Part shown: positions 1 to 8,475 of the stretch, piece by piece | Layout: the number at the start of each line of letters is the position of its first letter | How positions within the stretch are numbered: the stretch's first letter is position 1 | From: DASQHY01 sp035602605 | GTDB taxonomy: Bacteria > Acidobacteriota > Terriglobia > Acidiferrales > UBA7541 | NCBI GenBank assembly: GCA_035602605.1 | Contig: DATNLZ010000065.1 | Span: forward strand, 1-37,972 | Length of the DNA stretch: 37,972 bases | Direction: 5' to 3' | Translations under genes and position numbers: made by a program | Notes under the pieces: model-generated | Seen by the model: only the letters and a program-made list of their open reading frames with translations | Told to the model about the DNA's origin: nothing | Databases searched by the model: none

Positions 1-97
1 AGAACAAAAATGAAGCCACGGCCCTTTTTCGGGGAAATTTGCGAGAAAAATAAGCGGACCAGATCTGCCACGCCGTTGTGTCAGCTACCCGCTTAAA

Positions 98-346
98 TCA
101 AGGGGTTGGGCCCTGGGTTTTGCAACAGCCTTTAGCTAGCCAGTCCCAAGAATTCTTCGGTATCCTCTGGTTGTAGACAGGGCGATGGTACGCTGCGATG
201 GTCATCAACAAAATGATGCTCACCGCCATCAGTACCAAACTGATTAAATGAACCTGCTGGGATGACCTTGCAAGACTGTCAAAGGGCTTCTGGAAGAAGG
301 TAGCGAACTGGAAACCGAGCAATGCCTGAGCCCCTGGAATTACCAT
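98..346 (-). pseudogene. DUF6328-type membrane protein, frameshifted remnant
   Basis: The readable 82 codons start at MVIPGAQALLGFQF and include two hydrophobic stretches ending in AAYHRPV, which I recognise as the core of the DUF6328 family of small integral membrane proteins. The family normally continues with an acidic stretch like EDTEEFLRLASRLL and further membrane segments. Here the reading frame ends in an unrelated tail (about residues 60-82), but the minus-strand frame next to it (about 120-155) reads EDTEEFLGLAS, stop, RLL. So a base has been lost near 155 and a stop has appeared after it. Nothing recognisable of the last membrane segments remains. Function of the family is unknown to me. 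The N-terminal boundary is uncertain; upstream codons in frame run to a stop near 411. Confidence 0.6.
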
Positions 347-631
347 TCGAGCTCGGCGAGATATGCTGGAAGAAGAAGAGAAAAATCGGCCCAGCCCTTC
401 TAGCCTTGATTTCTCTCAAGGCACGACGATTTCCCATCTTCTTCTTCCGGTCAAGCGGTACTGCCGATCCGCACTGACATGATCCTACGGATCGAAGGGG
501 CCAACAATACGGTGCACTCTCTAGATGCTCGTTAGACTTGCTGTAGGCTCTTTGTCAAACAGAGAACTTACCGATGAAGGGAAAACCGATTCCAATGGGT
601 GGCGCCATAAGCCACAAACCACGTGTGAGAA

Positions 632-1288
632 TCACGGTTCGATGATTTGATTGCGGACGGCGTAGCGGACGAGCTCGGTTACTGTGTGCAACTGGAGCTT
701 GCGCATAATATTGGCGCGATGGGTTTCAGCGGTTTTCACGCTGATGCACAATGAGGAAGCGACTTCTTTGCTGCTCTTCCCTTCGGCGAGCAGTTGCACG
801 ATTTCGCGTTCGCGTGAAGTCAGCCTCTCGCGAACAGATTCGGGAGTCTCCGAGCGAATGCCCCGTTCGCTGAAATTACTAAGAATCACTTCGGTGGCGC
901 GAGGCGTGAAAAATGGCTTGTGGTTGGCCAGCGTTTCAACGGCAATAATCAGATCACGGTCCGAGTCTGATTTTACGATGTACCCGCGCACGCCGGCTTC
1001 AAGAATTTCCCGGATGAGCTGGTCGGAGTAATGCACGGATAAGATCAAAACTTCGGTGGTGGCCGAAGCTTTGCGAATCCTTCTGGCGGCTTCAACACCA
1101 TTGAGGTCAGGCATACTGATATCGAGAATGACGATGTCGGGCTTAAGCTCCTCCGCCTTCGCAACGGCTTCGCGACCGGTGTGCGCCTCGCCGCAAATTT
1201 CCCAACCGGGGTGGGATTGCAGTAGGGCTTTTACGCCGCGGCGCATCAAATCGTGATCGTCGGCAATCAAGATACGAAGATTTTTCAT
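632..1288 (-). CDS. NarL/FixJ-type two-component response regulator
   Basis: A cytoplasmic DNA-binding response regulator of 218 residues. The receiver domain (about 1-120) has the acidic pair D10-D11, the phospho-acceptor D56 in VILDISMPD, and the conserved lysine in YIVKSDS. The LuxR-type helix-turn-helix (about 150-212) has the signature LTSREREIVQLLAEGKSSKEVA and the recognition-helix segment VKTAETHRANIM. I place the start at the ATG of MKNLRIL, preceded by GGAG eight bases upstream, rather than an upstream TTG. It stands alone, with no kinase beside it. The NarL-family kinase at 8640-9839 is a possible but unproven partner. Its target genes cannot be read from the sequence. Confidence 0.93.
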   Translation of the reverse strand: MKNLRILIADDHDLMRRGVKALLQSHPGWEICGEAHTGREAVAKAEELKPDIVILDISMPDLNGVEAARRIRKASATTEVLILSVHYSDQLIREILEAGVRGYIVKSDSDRDLIIAVETLANHKPFFTPRATEVILSNFSERGIRSETPESVRERLTSREREIVQLLAEGKSSKEVASSLCISVKTAETHRANIMRKLQLHTVTELVRYAVRNQIIEP

Positions 1289-1720
1289 GAGTTGCTCCAG
1301 CAAGCCGGAGTGCGAGCAGAAAAGGAAATGCCTGCAGGGGGCGGTAACGCCAGGATGATCGTCGAGACCAATTTGTACAGAAAAAAGTCTTCGAGCGACA
1401 TCCTTTTCCGTCTATTCACTTGTATGTGCCTCCCAAGCTATCTAACCGGCACCACGGTTCCAGCGGTTCGCAGCAAATCAGCAATTCGCCGTCTTAACGA
1501 TTAGAGGATTATACATGACATTGGAACTAAACCCGCCTGTGCAATCATGCGTTATGCCATCGTAGAAAGCGCTGCGAGGTCGTTAAAAAAAGGTGCCACA
1601 CCTCCACGTCCAGAGGGAAGCACAGAATCCTAGGAATTGGATACGTTGTCGAAAGGGTGTCCTTGGCGTTCCGTGCTGCTCCGAGGGCATCACAGGCTCT
1701 CCGTAAACCCACCACTTGGC
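1289..1720. other. intergenic region, no gene seen
   Basis: About 430 bases between the response regulator and the sigma factor, both on the minus strand. I find no open frame with family signatures, no RNA gene and no clear terminator. It should hold the promoter of the response regulator, but no convincing -10/-35 pair stands out. Confidence 0.5.
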
Positions 1721-2374
1721 CTAGATACGATCTGCCAGGGACTCGCGCAATTGCACGCGCGCGCGTAGAAACCGCGTTTTTACAGCGGACTGTGACAGGT
1801 TGAGGATCTTGGCCGCTTCTTTAGTGGGCCGTTCTTGAAGCCCCAGGAGCCAAACCACGTCCCGCGAGGTGCTTCTCAGGCCGTCAATAGCTTGGCGCAA
1901 GACTCGTTGCGCTTCACCTTTTTCGTACAGGGTTTCCGGATGAAAGGCATCGCTTGAGCGCAGCATTCCAATAGAGCCCGATTCCTGACCAGGATCTACT
2001 TCATACGACAGAAAACAATCTTCCGAGCGTCGTTTCCGGACCACCATAAGCGCTTCATTGATGGCGATGCGAATGAGCCAGGTGGAGAAGTGCGAGTCTT
2101 CTTGAAATTGTCCGATGTGCGAATAGGCCTTCAAAAGACTCTGCTGCGAAGCATCTTCGGCGTCTTCACGATTTCGCGTAATTTTGAGGGCGACGTGATA
2201 TGCCTTGCGAATGTAGGGTCGAACCAAGTCTTCAAACGCCGCTTCATCACCACCTTGCGCCTGCTTGACCAGCGCGGAAGATGTGAGCGCCCGGGGCTTG
2301 GTTTGATCGCCATTGCCCTCGCCGGTCTTGCCGGCCACTTCAGATTTCTTTAAATCTCGCTGATCCTTTTTCAC
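1721..2374 (-). CDS. ECF-type RNA polymerase sigma factor
   Basis: A sigma-70 family factor of the short extracytoplasmic-function type, 217 residues, which would redirect RNA polymerase to a stress or envelope regulon. After a charged N-terminal extension (1-30) region 2 covers about 45-115, with the typical NREDAEDASQQSLLKAY and FSTWLIRIAINEAL segments. Region 4 covers about 155-210, with the helix-turn-helix TKEAAKILNLSQSAVKTR. The start is a GTG with GAGAGG about eight bases before it. No anti-sigma gene is adjacent on either side, which is unusual for this class. The genes that follow in the other direction (DUF1328, SYLF) are envelope proteins and could be targets, but that is a guess. 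Confidence 0.92.
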   Translation of the reverse strand: MKKDQRDLKKSEVAGKTGEGNGDQTKPRALTSSALVKQAQGGDEAAFEDLVRPYIRKAYHVALKITRNREDAEDASQQSLLKAYSHIGQFQEDSHFSTWLIRIAINEALMVVRKRRSEDCFLSYEVDPGQESGSIGMLRSSDAFHPETLYEKGEAQRVLRQAIDGLRSTSRDVVWLLGLQERPTKEAAKILNLSQSAVKTRFLRARVQLRESLADRI

Positions 2375-3003
2375 ACTACACCTCTCGGCTGGGATGAGTC
2401 TTGCGCGCTGCGCTTACAAAATTTCTGATGTGTACCCCTCGTGCGAATGAACTCCCTGAATCCGTGCCGGGTGACGAGAACTCACGATGCACGAAGGCTG
2501 AGAAGTAACCGATCCCCCACCCCGTTTATGAAGCGAGTCAACCGCACTCGGGACTAAACGAGAATCGGTGGGCACCAGCGAAGAACTTCCCGGGGCGGGG
2601 TGATCGGCTGATAAATTGGGGAATGAAAGAGAACGATCCATTTTTCCTGACGTCCTTTGCTCCCGCTTACAATGCGACGGTAACGGAACAGGATCAAAAC
2701 GTCTATAAGAGGCATGCTGTAGCTGGGCTAGCCTATTGCTGTATTTACTGTAGAGGGAAAGGCACGCGTGAGAGGAGCCGAAGCAATGCTTTCGCGGGCC
2801 ACCCACCCGGTTACCTAAACCTGTTCCCGCAAGGTAAGTCCTTGCTACACAAAGAATTGTGCGATCGGGGGAAAAGAATGCCCAAATACGCAAGAGTATG
2901 TATTGAATGGTTCAAAGCGAAAGGATACAAACAATCAAGACACACAAACCGCTGGGCTAAGCCAAGATCGACTCGCCAGTCAGCCCAGACAAGGAGGAGC
3001 GCA
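2375..3003. other. intergenic region, no convincing gene
   Basis: About 630 bases between the divergent sigma-factor and DUF1328 genes. Long open frames exist on both strands, but their translations are irregular, rich in rare residues and match no family I know; the plus-strand one is only an upstream extension of the DUF1328 gene. A strong ribosome binding site, AAGGAGGAG, sits at its right edge. Promoters for both flanking genes must lie here. Confidence 0.5.
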
Positions 3004-3168
3004 ATGCTTCGTTGGGCCATGGGGTTTTTTATTATCGCGCTGGTTGCGGCAGTATTAGGGTTCAGCGGAATTGCAGCGGCCGCAGCAGGGATCGCGAAAG
3101 TGTTGTTTTACATCTTCTTGATTCTGTTCTTGGTTGCATTGCTCGGGGGCTTGGTTCGCAGGACGTAG
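3004..3168 (+). CDS. DUF1328 family small membrane protein
   Basis: A 54-residue hydrophobic protein beginning MLRWAMGFFIIALVAA. It has two membrane segments (about 3-24 and 32-50) separated by a short alanine-rich turn, with a basic end GLVRRT. This matches the DUF1328/YtjA family of small inner-membrane proteins, whose function is not established; members are often associated with envelope stress. The start is the ATG directly after AAGGAGGAGCGCA; a long in-frame extension upstream has no family character and is discarded. It lies 85 bases before the SYLF gene with the same kind of strong ribosome binding site, so both may be co-transcribed. Confidence 0.85.
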   Translation: MLRWAMGFFIIALVAAVLGFSGIAAAAAGIAKVLFYIFLILFLVALLGGLVRRT

Positions 3169-3253
3169 AGCCGCCACCTCCAGTTCGGCGTAGAACCAGC
3201 TTGTGCACCCACCCGCCCAAGAGTGTCGCAAAAATTCCCTTAAGGAGGGAGCA

Positions 3254-3967
3254 ATGAGAAACATATATAGGGGTGTGTTGGTCACTCTCATGTTGGCATC
3301 AGTCGCGTTTGCCAAAAGCGATAGCGACCGCAAGAAACAGGAAGAGCGCCTGCAAAATGCCGGGCAGGTGATGAGTGAAATTCTCGGTATGCCAGAGTCA
3401 ATTCCTCAGAACTTGTTGCAGAAGGCGAAATGTGTGGTGGTGTTGCCATCGGTTAAAAAGGCCGCCTTTATCGTGGGCGGAAGCTACGGTCGTGGAGCGA
3501 TGGTGTGCCGTACGGGCCAAGATTTTATGGGACCTTGGGGTGCACCGACGATGATTGCACTCGAAGGCGCAAGCGTCGGCTTCCAACTGGGCGCAGAGGC
3601 GACGGACTTTGTATTTTTGATTATGAATGGAAAGGGGGCCAATAGCCTGCTTCATAGCAAAGTCAAGATCGGCGCCGATGTCTCAGCCGCAGCGGGACCG
3701 GTCGGGCGCGCCGCTGAAGCGGATACCGACGTGGCGTTGCGGTCAGAGCTGCTGGCTTACTCAAGGGCGCGAGGTCTTTTCGCGGGCATCTCCCTCGAAG
3801 GATCAACTCTTCGTCCCGACGGTGAAGCCAATGAAGCCCTGTATGGCCACAAAGTGAATGCAGAAGAAGTGGTAACCGGAACCACAACCCCAACTCCAGA
3901 AGCTGCGCGGAAGCTGGTTACGGTTCTTGAAAGGGCTTCCGCCGTCCGTACAACCAAAAGCTCCTAA
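3254..3967 (+). CDS. SYLF-domain lipid-binding protein (YSC84-like), exported
   Basis: A 237-residue protein with a signal peptide (1-21, cleaving near AFAKSDS) and one SYLF domain filling the rest. Typical family segments are CVVVLPSVKKAAFIVGGSYG, GRGAMVCR, FQLGAEATDFVFLIMN and VGRAAEADTD. Members bind phosphoinositides in eukaryotes; in bacteria they are exported proteins of uncertain role, probably lipid-associated. The ATG follows AAGGAGGGAGCA. A perfect terminator hairpin ends the unit 22 bases after the stop. The last 30 residues (TTTPTPEAARKL onward) are a flexible tail. Confidence 0.9.
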   Translation: MRNIYRGVLVTLMLASVAFAKSDSDRKKQEERLQNAGQVMSEILGMPESIPQNLLQKAKCVVVLPSVKKAAFIVGGSYGRGAMVCRTGQDFMGPWGAPTMIALEGASVGFQLGAEATDFVFLIMNGKGANSLLHSKVKIGADVSAAAGPVGRAAEADTDVALRSELLAYSRARGLFAGISLEGSTLRPDGEANEALYGHKVNAEEVVTGTTTPTPEAARKLVTVLERASAVRTTKSS

Positions 3968-3989
3968 TTGCGCAACCTAACCAACCAGC

Positions 3990-4027
3990 GAGGGAGATCT
4001 GTACTGTGGATCTCCCTCACTGTTTTT
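3990..4027 (+). terminator. Rho-independent terminator after SYLF gene
   Basis: A perfect 10-bp stem, GAGGGAGATC (3990-3999) with GATCTCCCTC (4009-4018), a nine-base loop, then five T residues at 4023-4027. It ends the DUF1328-SYLF unit. Confidence 0.9.
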
Positions 4028-4249
4028 AGCACCGTCCGATGACGATTGGCCTTGGTTGCAAGCGTAAAAATTACGATTTAAAAGCAGATTTTACTCTTCA
4101 TAAGTGCCTTGGTATCCGTAATTTGAACCCATCTTCGGCCTACAGAACATCCCCGGAACAACTGCGCTGAACACGGTATTCTCTACAACTAGCCAATGTG
4201 GTTTTCTTAACGTCGGATGTCGAATTTCAATTTTGGTGGGGGAGGGATT

Positions 4250-5146
4250 ATGAGGAATTTCAGAATCGCGACTTTGTTGTTGACAGTTCTCTTGATTATG
4301 GCGGGGGTGACAAGCGCCGATCAGCAGAACAAAAAGACCGTTTTCACGTTCAAGGACTCAGTGCAGGTTCCCGGTCAGGTTCTGCCCGCTGGCACGTATG
4401 TATTCAAGCTGGCGAACAGCGACGCGAACCGGCACATCGTGCAGATTTACAATCAGGACGAAACCAAGCTGATCACGACCATTCTTGCTGTGCCCAACTA
4501 CCAGTTGACGCCCTCTGGCGAAACCATCATCACTTATGCCAAGGCTCCGGCGAATCAACCGGTGGCTCTCGAGGCATGGTTTTATCCCGGAGATAATTTC
4601 GGACAACAGTTCGCTTATCCCGAGGCTGTGGCTAGTGAACTTACCACGCTAAACACCATCAAGGTTCCATCCACGGGAAGCGAGCAGGCATATCCGAGCT
4701 CAACTTCGGATACCACCAGCGCGAGTGCTTCTTCCAGCAGCACAACGACTCCGTCAAGCTCGGCGGCCAGCTCCTCGAGTGCTCCGTCAACTACTGCTCC
4801 GGCAACGTCGGACAGCATGACCTCGACCACGACGACCACGACGACTACCGCCACAGCAACCGCGCCGGCCACTTCGTCGGACACCATGAGTTCAACCAAG
4901 CGCACCGACGACACCACTCCGGCGAATAGAATGGCTAACACTCCCTCGGCCACGAGCACCGAGACCAGCAACATGAACCGCTCGACCGAGACGCCCGCTA
5001 CGCAGAGCTCGAGCGATACCAGTGCTCAATCAAGTGAGCGCAGCTCGCAGAATCTGCCGCAAACAGCAAGTCAGCTTCCCTTGGCGGGACTGATTGGCTT
5101 CCTCGCAATCGGCGCCGCTGCCGCATTGCGGAAGATCACTCTTTAG
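4250..5146 (+). CDS. Exported surface protein with LPXTA-type sorting signal
   Basis: A 298-residue protein in three parts. A signal peptide (about 1-24, ending in TSADQQ) precedes a compact domain (25-145) with PAGTYVFKL and a beta-rich pattern, a type common in exported acidobacterial proteins. Then comes a Ser/Thr/Ala-rich stretch (about 150-265), probably an extended stalk. The last 30 residues are a classic tripartite sorting signal: LPQTA at about 269-273, a hydrophobic helix, and a basic end RKITL. A sortase gene follows directly. By family knowledge the sortase would cleave between T and A and transfer the protein to an envelope nucleophile. The ATG after GGGGGAGGGATT is chosen over an upstream start. 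Confidence 0.85.
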   Translation: MRNFRIATLLLTVLLIMAGVTSADQQNKKTVFTFKDSVQVPGQVLPAGTYVFKLANSDANRHIVQIYNQDETKLITTILAVPNYQLTPSGETIITYAKAPANQPVALEAWFYPGDNFGQQFAYPEAVASELTTLNTIKVPSTGSEQAYPSSTSDTTSASASSSSTTTPSSSAASSSSAPSTTAPATSDSMTSTTTTTTTTATATAPATSSDTMSSTKRTDDTTPANRMANTPSATSTETSNMNRSTETPATQSSSDTSAQSSERSSQNLPQTASQLPLAGLIGFLAIGAAAALRKITL

Positions 5147-5163
5147 TTTTCGTTCCAATTTGG

Positions 5164-5198
5164 ATCTGGCGCTTGGCCCGGCGCCAGATTTATTTTTT
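5164..5198 (+). terminator. Rho-independent terminator between sortase substrate and sortase
   Basis: A perfect 9-bp stem, ATCTGGCGC (5164-5172) with GCGCCAGAT (5181-5189), an eight-base loop, then TTATTTTTT. It sits 17 bases after the substrate stop and 24 bases before the sortase start, so sortase would be made from read-through or from a promoter within this gap. Confidence 0.9.
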
Positions 5199-5221
5199 AG
5201 CTTTTGTGGTTTGGAGCGAGA

Positions 5222-5896
5222 ATGAATAGAACGATCCTTCATCGTTTCCCACGAGTACCGGTTTGGCGCACACCCCATTCAAAACTTAACAGCTCTGGCC
5301 TGCAACTTCTGCTGTGGGTCATTGGTGTTGTTTCGCTGGGCTATGTAATCACTGGATATTCGGTATCTGCGTGGCATCAGGCGCAACAGAAAGCTAACTT
5401 TGCAGCGCTGGCCTCGGCGCGCAGCTCCGATCCCCACCCGGTAATGGGAAGCTCGAAAACAGTCGTGACCAAGCCCGCTGCCGGAGGCTTGATCGGGGTC
5501 CTTGAGATTCCGCGATTGGGAATATCATCGGTAGTGGACGAAGGGGTGGATAACGACACGCTGCTCGTCGCTGTCGGGCATGTCCCTGGGACTGCATTTC
5601 CGGGTGAGGTAGGAAATGTCGCCCTGGCGGGCCACCGCGACACTTTTTTCAGAGAACTCGGTCAATTACGCAGTGGCGATGACATCGTCGTAACCACCCT
5701 GGGCGGCAGCTATCGTTACCGTGTCGAAGCAACGCGCATTGTCAATCCGTCGGCTAATGAAGTATTAGACGCATCCGATCGACCCACACTCACGTTAATT
5801 ACTTGTTACCCCTTCCGTTATATCGGCTCCGCCCCGCGCCGATTCATCGTTGTAGCGCGACAAGTGGCCAGCCTGGACCCTGAGTCTCTCCCATAA
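5222..5896 (+). CDS. Sortase (class D/E-like transpeptidase)
   Basis: A 224-residue membrane-anchored cysteine transpeptidase. One membrane segment lies at about 28-50. The sortase barrel spans about 88-215, with LEIPRLGI at its start, catalytic H138 in LAGHRDTFF, catalytic C195 in LITCYPF, and the arginine in SAPRRFIV (206-207). The TLITCYPF form and short length fit the class D/E group rather than class A. Its obvious substrate is the LPXTA-type protein immediately upstream, from which it is separated by a strong terminator. The ATG with GGAGCGAG before it is preferred to an in-frame TTG 18 bases upstream. Sortases are known but uncommon in diderm bacteria; the acceptor molecule here is unknown. 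Confidence 0.92.
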   Translation: MNRTILHRFPRVPVWRTPHSKLNSSGLQLLLWVIGVVSLGYVITGYSVSAWHQAQQKANFAALASARSSDPHPVMGSSKTVVTKPAAGGLIGVLEIPRLGISSVVDEGVDNDTLLVAVGHVPGTAFPGEVGNVALAGHRDTFFRELGQLRSGDDIVVTTLGGSYRYRVEATRIVNPSANEVLDASDRPTLTLITCYPFRYIGSAPRRFIVVARQVASLDPESLP

Positions 5897-6102
5897 CCGC
5901 AGATTGGCCTCGCTTAATTCCATTTTCGGCGCACAGGTGATCATTCTGCCGTGCGTCTGGTTCCCCTTTCGTTTGTACGTTGAAATCCGGCGCGGGTGTC
6001 AGTGATTCACGGTATGGTCACATTCTCCCGCGGGGTCTATGGTGTGCGGGCGGAGGGTTGTACGTGTCGTCGCGCACCGCGAGAAGAGAGAAAAGGAGAC
6101 TT

Positions 6103-6489
6103 ATGAAGAAATTGTTACTGTCAATGGCAGGGCTTTTACTGTGTGGGCTGATCGGCGTTCAGGTTCATGCGGCAAAGAAGCACCCGAATAAAACCAAGAA
6201 AACCAGATCCATAACCGGTTGCCTTCGTCAGGGAGATAGTGCGAACGAGTATGTCATTACCGGCAAGGACGGCAGCACATGGGATCTCGAGAGCGAAAGC
6301 GTTAGTCTTTCGCCCCATGTCGGACATACCGTAACCATCGCTGGGGCGGTTTCGCACGCGAAGCTGCACGCTGCTAAGGAAAAGACCAAGGAAGAAATGA
6401 AAGAGCATGGAATGAAGAAGAGTGACCGGGAGCACGGCCGACTGATGGTAACAAATGTCACCATGGTCAGCGAGTCTTGCACCCCATAA
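6103..6489 (+). CDS. Small exported protein, DUF5818-like
   Basis: A 128-residue protein with a signal peptide (1-22, ending VHAAKK), a lysine-rich linker, and a small beta-rich domain beginning ITGCLRQG and ending LMVTNVTMVSESC. Two cysteines near the domain ends (about residues 41 and 126) could form a disulphide. The architecture GCL...YVITGKDG...HVGHTVTIAG...VTNV is one I associate with a frequent acidobacterial exported family (possibly DUF5818) of unknown function. A helical lysine/glutamate-rich insertion lies at about 85-112. The ATG follows AAAAGGAGACTT. A terminator lies directly after the stop, so it is probably monocistronic. Confidence 0.75.
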   Translation: MKKLLLSMAGLLLCGLIGVQVHAAKKHPNKTKKTRSITGCLRQGDSANEYVITGKDGSTWDLESESVSLSPHVGHTVTIAGAVSHAKLHAAKEKTKEEMKEHGMKKSDREHGRLMVTNVTMVSESCTP

Positions 6490-6493
6490 AAGG

Positions 6494-6521
6494 AGGGCAG
6501 AGTTTCTCTGTCCTTCTTTTT
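6494..6521 (+). terminator. Rho-independent terminator
   Basis: Stem AGGGCAGAG (6494-6502) with CTCTGTCCT (6506-6514), one G-U pair, a three-base loop, followed by TCTTTTT. It closes the small exported-protein gene. Confidence 0.8.
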
Positions 6522-6575
6522 CCTGTAGGCGATTCTTGGTGCAGTGGCCATGCCGCGTTGGGATGAACTGATGGA

Positions 6576-8150
6576 ATGAAGTCTTTCGTGCAATGGTCGC
6601 TAGGCCTGTTCGGGCTATTACTGGTCAGCGCCGTGATTTTGGCTATCTTGGCCACCAACGGCGGTTTGCTCCGGCACCAGTTAAAGCGTTACGGCGTCCG
6701 CGTGATGCGCGAGCGTTTTAATGCTGATGTTCAGTTGTCAAACCTCAACATCTTACTGTTCCCCGGAGTCCGTGTTGTAGGTACAGACCTTGTGCTACGC
6801 CAGCACGGCCGTAGCGACCTCCCGCCTTTACTGACTGCGCGCACCTTTTCGCTTGACGGCGAATTTCTCGCGGTCCTCAGCAAAGCAAGGCATTTCCGAA
6901 GGCTGCGACTGGACGGTCTGCTCCTTCAAGTGCCGCCACGAGCAAGCAAGACAAGTTCTCCTCCGGAACAGGCAATAGAAGAAGCCGAAGAAAAACCGCG
7001 TCACGGTGACTTGCGTTTTACCATTGACGAAGTCATCTGTCAGGACGCAGAACTCGACATGCTGCGGAATGCAGACAAACCCGCTCTGATATTTTTACTC
7101 CATCACTTAAAGCTTACTTCGGTCCGGCCCGACGCGCCGATCTTATTTCATACGAAGCTCACGAACCCAAAGCCTATCGGCCAGGTGGATAGCCATGGGG
7201 AGTTTGGACCGTGGGATAAAGACGAGCCTGGTTTGACACCATTGAGCGGGGAATATTCCTTCAGCAACGCAGACCTTTCGACTATTAAGGGAATCTCTGG
7301 AACGCTTTCGTCAGAAGGAAAATTTGCTGGCGTGCTGGACTATATCAATGTCCAAGGTGAAACTCGAACTCCAGACTTCGCGCTAACTGTGTCGGGTCAA
7401 GCCGTGCCGTTGGCAACCACGTTCAACGCGATCGTAGACGGAACGAATGGGAACACGATTCTGAAGTCTGTTCGAGCACGCTTTTTGAAGTCAACCGTTT
7501 CCGCCAGCGGCCAGGTCGTAAAACGCCCGGGGGATCCGGCACGATCCATCCTCTTGGAGGCCACTTCGCGCGACGCCAGAGTGGAAGATCTTCTGCGTCT
7601 GGCGGTAAACTCCCCAAAACCAACATTAACGGGAGCCGTAGATCTCCGGGCCAAGATCGCGATCGCTCCACGAAAAGATCTGGATATGGTGGATCGGCTC
7701 AATGTGCACGGCCGATTCGAAATCCGCGGCGCGCAATTCACTTCGGCAACGGTACAGGAAAAAATTGACGCGTTGAGCCGGCGCGGACGAGGAGAGCCCA
7801 GGGCTGTAGACGCGGAGAGCGCCATTTCCCGCCTGGAAGGCGATTTTATCCTGAAGCATGCCGTCGCGAACTTTTCAAAATTAACATTCGGCGTGCCGGG
7901 TGCCACCGTGGCCTTGAAAGGAAATTACAATCTGAAGAGCGAGTCATTGGATTTCCGCGGGTCGCTCCGCCTCCAAGCCAAGCTGTCACAAACGGTCACC
8001 GGGGTGAAATCGTTTTTCCTTAAAGTGGCCGATCCTCTATTTAAGAGAAAAGACGCCGGGACCGTGCTGGCGATTAAAGTTACTGGCACGCGAGGAAAAC
8101 CATTTTGGGGAGTAGACATGAAAAGCTCAATTACACGAAAGGTGGATTGA
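6576..8150 (+). CDS. AsmA-like envelope protein
   Basis: A 524-residue protein with an N-terminal membrane anchor (about 5-28) and a long periplasmic region. The N-terminal part (30-120) has the AsmA-type pattern of short strands (VQLSNLNILLFPGVRVVGTDLVL). The C-terminal 100 residues contain the typical FGVPGATVALKGNYNLKS and LDFRGSLRLQAKLSQ segments followed by a glycine-rich GTRGKPFWGVD end. AsmA proteins belong to the bridge-like group thought to carry lipid between membranes in diderm bacteria, which supports a diderm envelope here. The middle part is poorly conserved. No clear ribosome binding site precedes the ATG, but the frame begins there with a proper membrane anchor. Confidence 0.82.
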   Translation: MKSFVQWSLGLFGLLLVSAVILAILATNGGLLRHQLKRYGVRVMRERFNADVQLSNLNILLFPGVRVVGTDLVLRQHGRSDLPPLLTARTFSLDGEFLAVLSKARHFRRLRLDGLLLQVPPRASKTSSPPEQAIEEAEEKPRHGDLRFTIDEVICQDAELDMLRNADKPALIFLLHHLKLTSVRPDAPILFHTKLTNPKPIGQVDSHGEFGPWDKDEPGLTPLSGEYSFSNADLSTIKGISGTLSSEGKFAGVLDYINVQGETRTPDFALTVSGQAVPLATTFNAIVDGTNGNTILKSVRARFLKSTVSASGQVVKRPGDPARSILLEATSRDARVEDLLRLAVNSPKPTLTGAVDLRAKIAIAPRKDLDMVDRLNVHGRFEIRGAQFTSATVQEKIDALSRRGRGEPRAVDAESAISRLEGDFILKHAVANFSKLTFGVPGATVALKGNYNLKSESLDFRGSLRLQAKLSQTVTGVKSFFLKVADPLFKRKDAGTVLAIKVTGTRGKPFWGVDMKSSITRKVD

Positions 8151-8207
8151 CGCTTGATTTCGCCTACAGCCTTCCATGTCAGTTCATTTCCCACCGGGCT
8201 CGGCGCT

Positions 8208-8417
8208 TCACGTTTCATTGCGCTGAGCATTGTACTGCCGAAACGGGAAAGCCAATGTATTGTAAAAACGCTTATCGCAGAGGAGGCAGCGGTAGGGGCG
8301 GATGAACACAACGCGCAGCAAAACCCGCTCCACGAGACCATTCCTGCGCGAGCGCCGCACGTGGTGGCCTCCGCACGCTGGACAGGAACGACGCGAGGAT
8401 CGATTGCGGAAAGCCAT
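8208..8417 (-). CDS. Small zinc-ribbon protein
   Basis: A 69-residue basic protein. One metal-binding pair is CPAC at about residues 12-15 and the second is CLLC further on in RPYRCLLCDKRFY, giving a four-cysteine zinc ribbon. The segment between is arginine- and leucine-rich (RRNGLVERVLLRVVFIRPYRC), suggesting membrane contact or nucleic-acid binding. Very similar small proteins occur widely in Acidobacteria without assigned function. The ATG preceded by GCAGGGAATTACC is chosen; a TTG start 69 bases upstream lacks support. It is antiparallel to the AsmA-like gene, with which it shares a short convergent gap. Confidence 0.7.
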   Translation of the reverse strand: MAFRNRSSRRSCPACGGHHVRRSRRNGLVERVLLRVVFIRPYRCLLCDKRFYNTLAFPFRQYNAQRNET

Positions 8418-8475
8418 GGTAATTCCCTGCTCCTGTTGGACTTGGGCTACAACCGGTCGTTGCAAGCTTGAAGAA

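Noticed and set aside
684..1256. Plus-strand open frames opposite the response regulator
   Set aside because: They are shadows of a gene with clear receiver and HTH motifs; their translations are serine/arginine-rich with no family character.
2414..2893. 159-codon minus-strand frame in the sigma/DUF1328 gap
   Set aside because: No ribosome site, irregular composition, no recognisable domain; overlaps another equally unsupported frame.
4615..4974. Valine-rich minus frame inside the sortase substrate
   Set aside because: It is the mirror of the Ser/Thr/Ala repeat region; low-complexity complement only.
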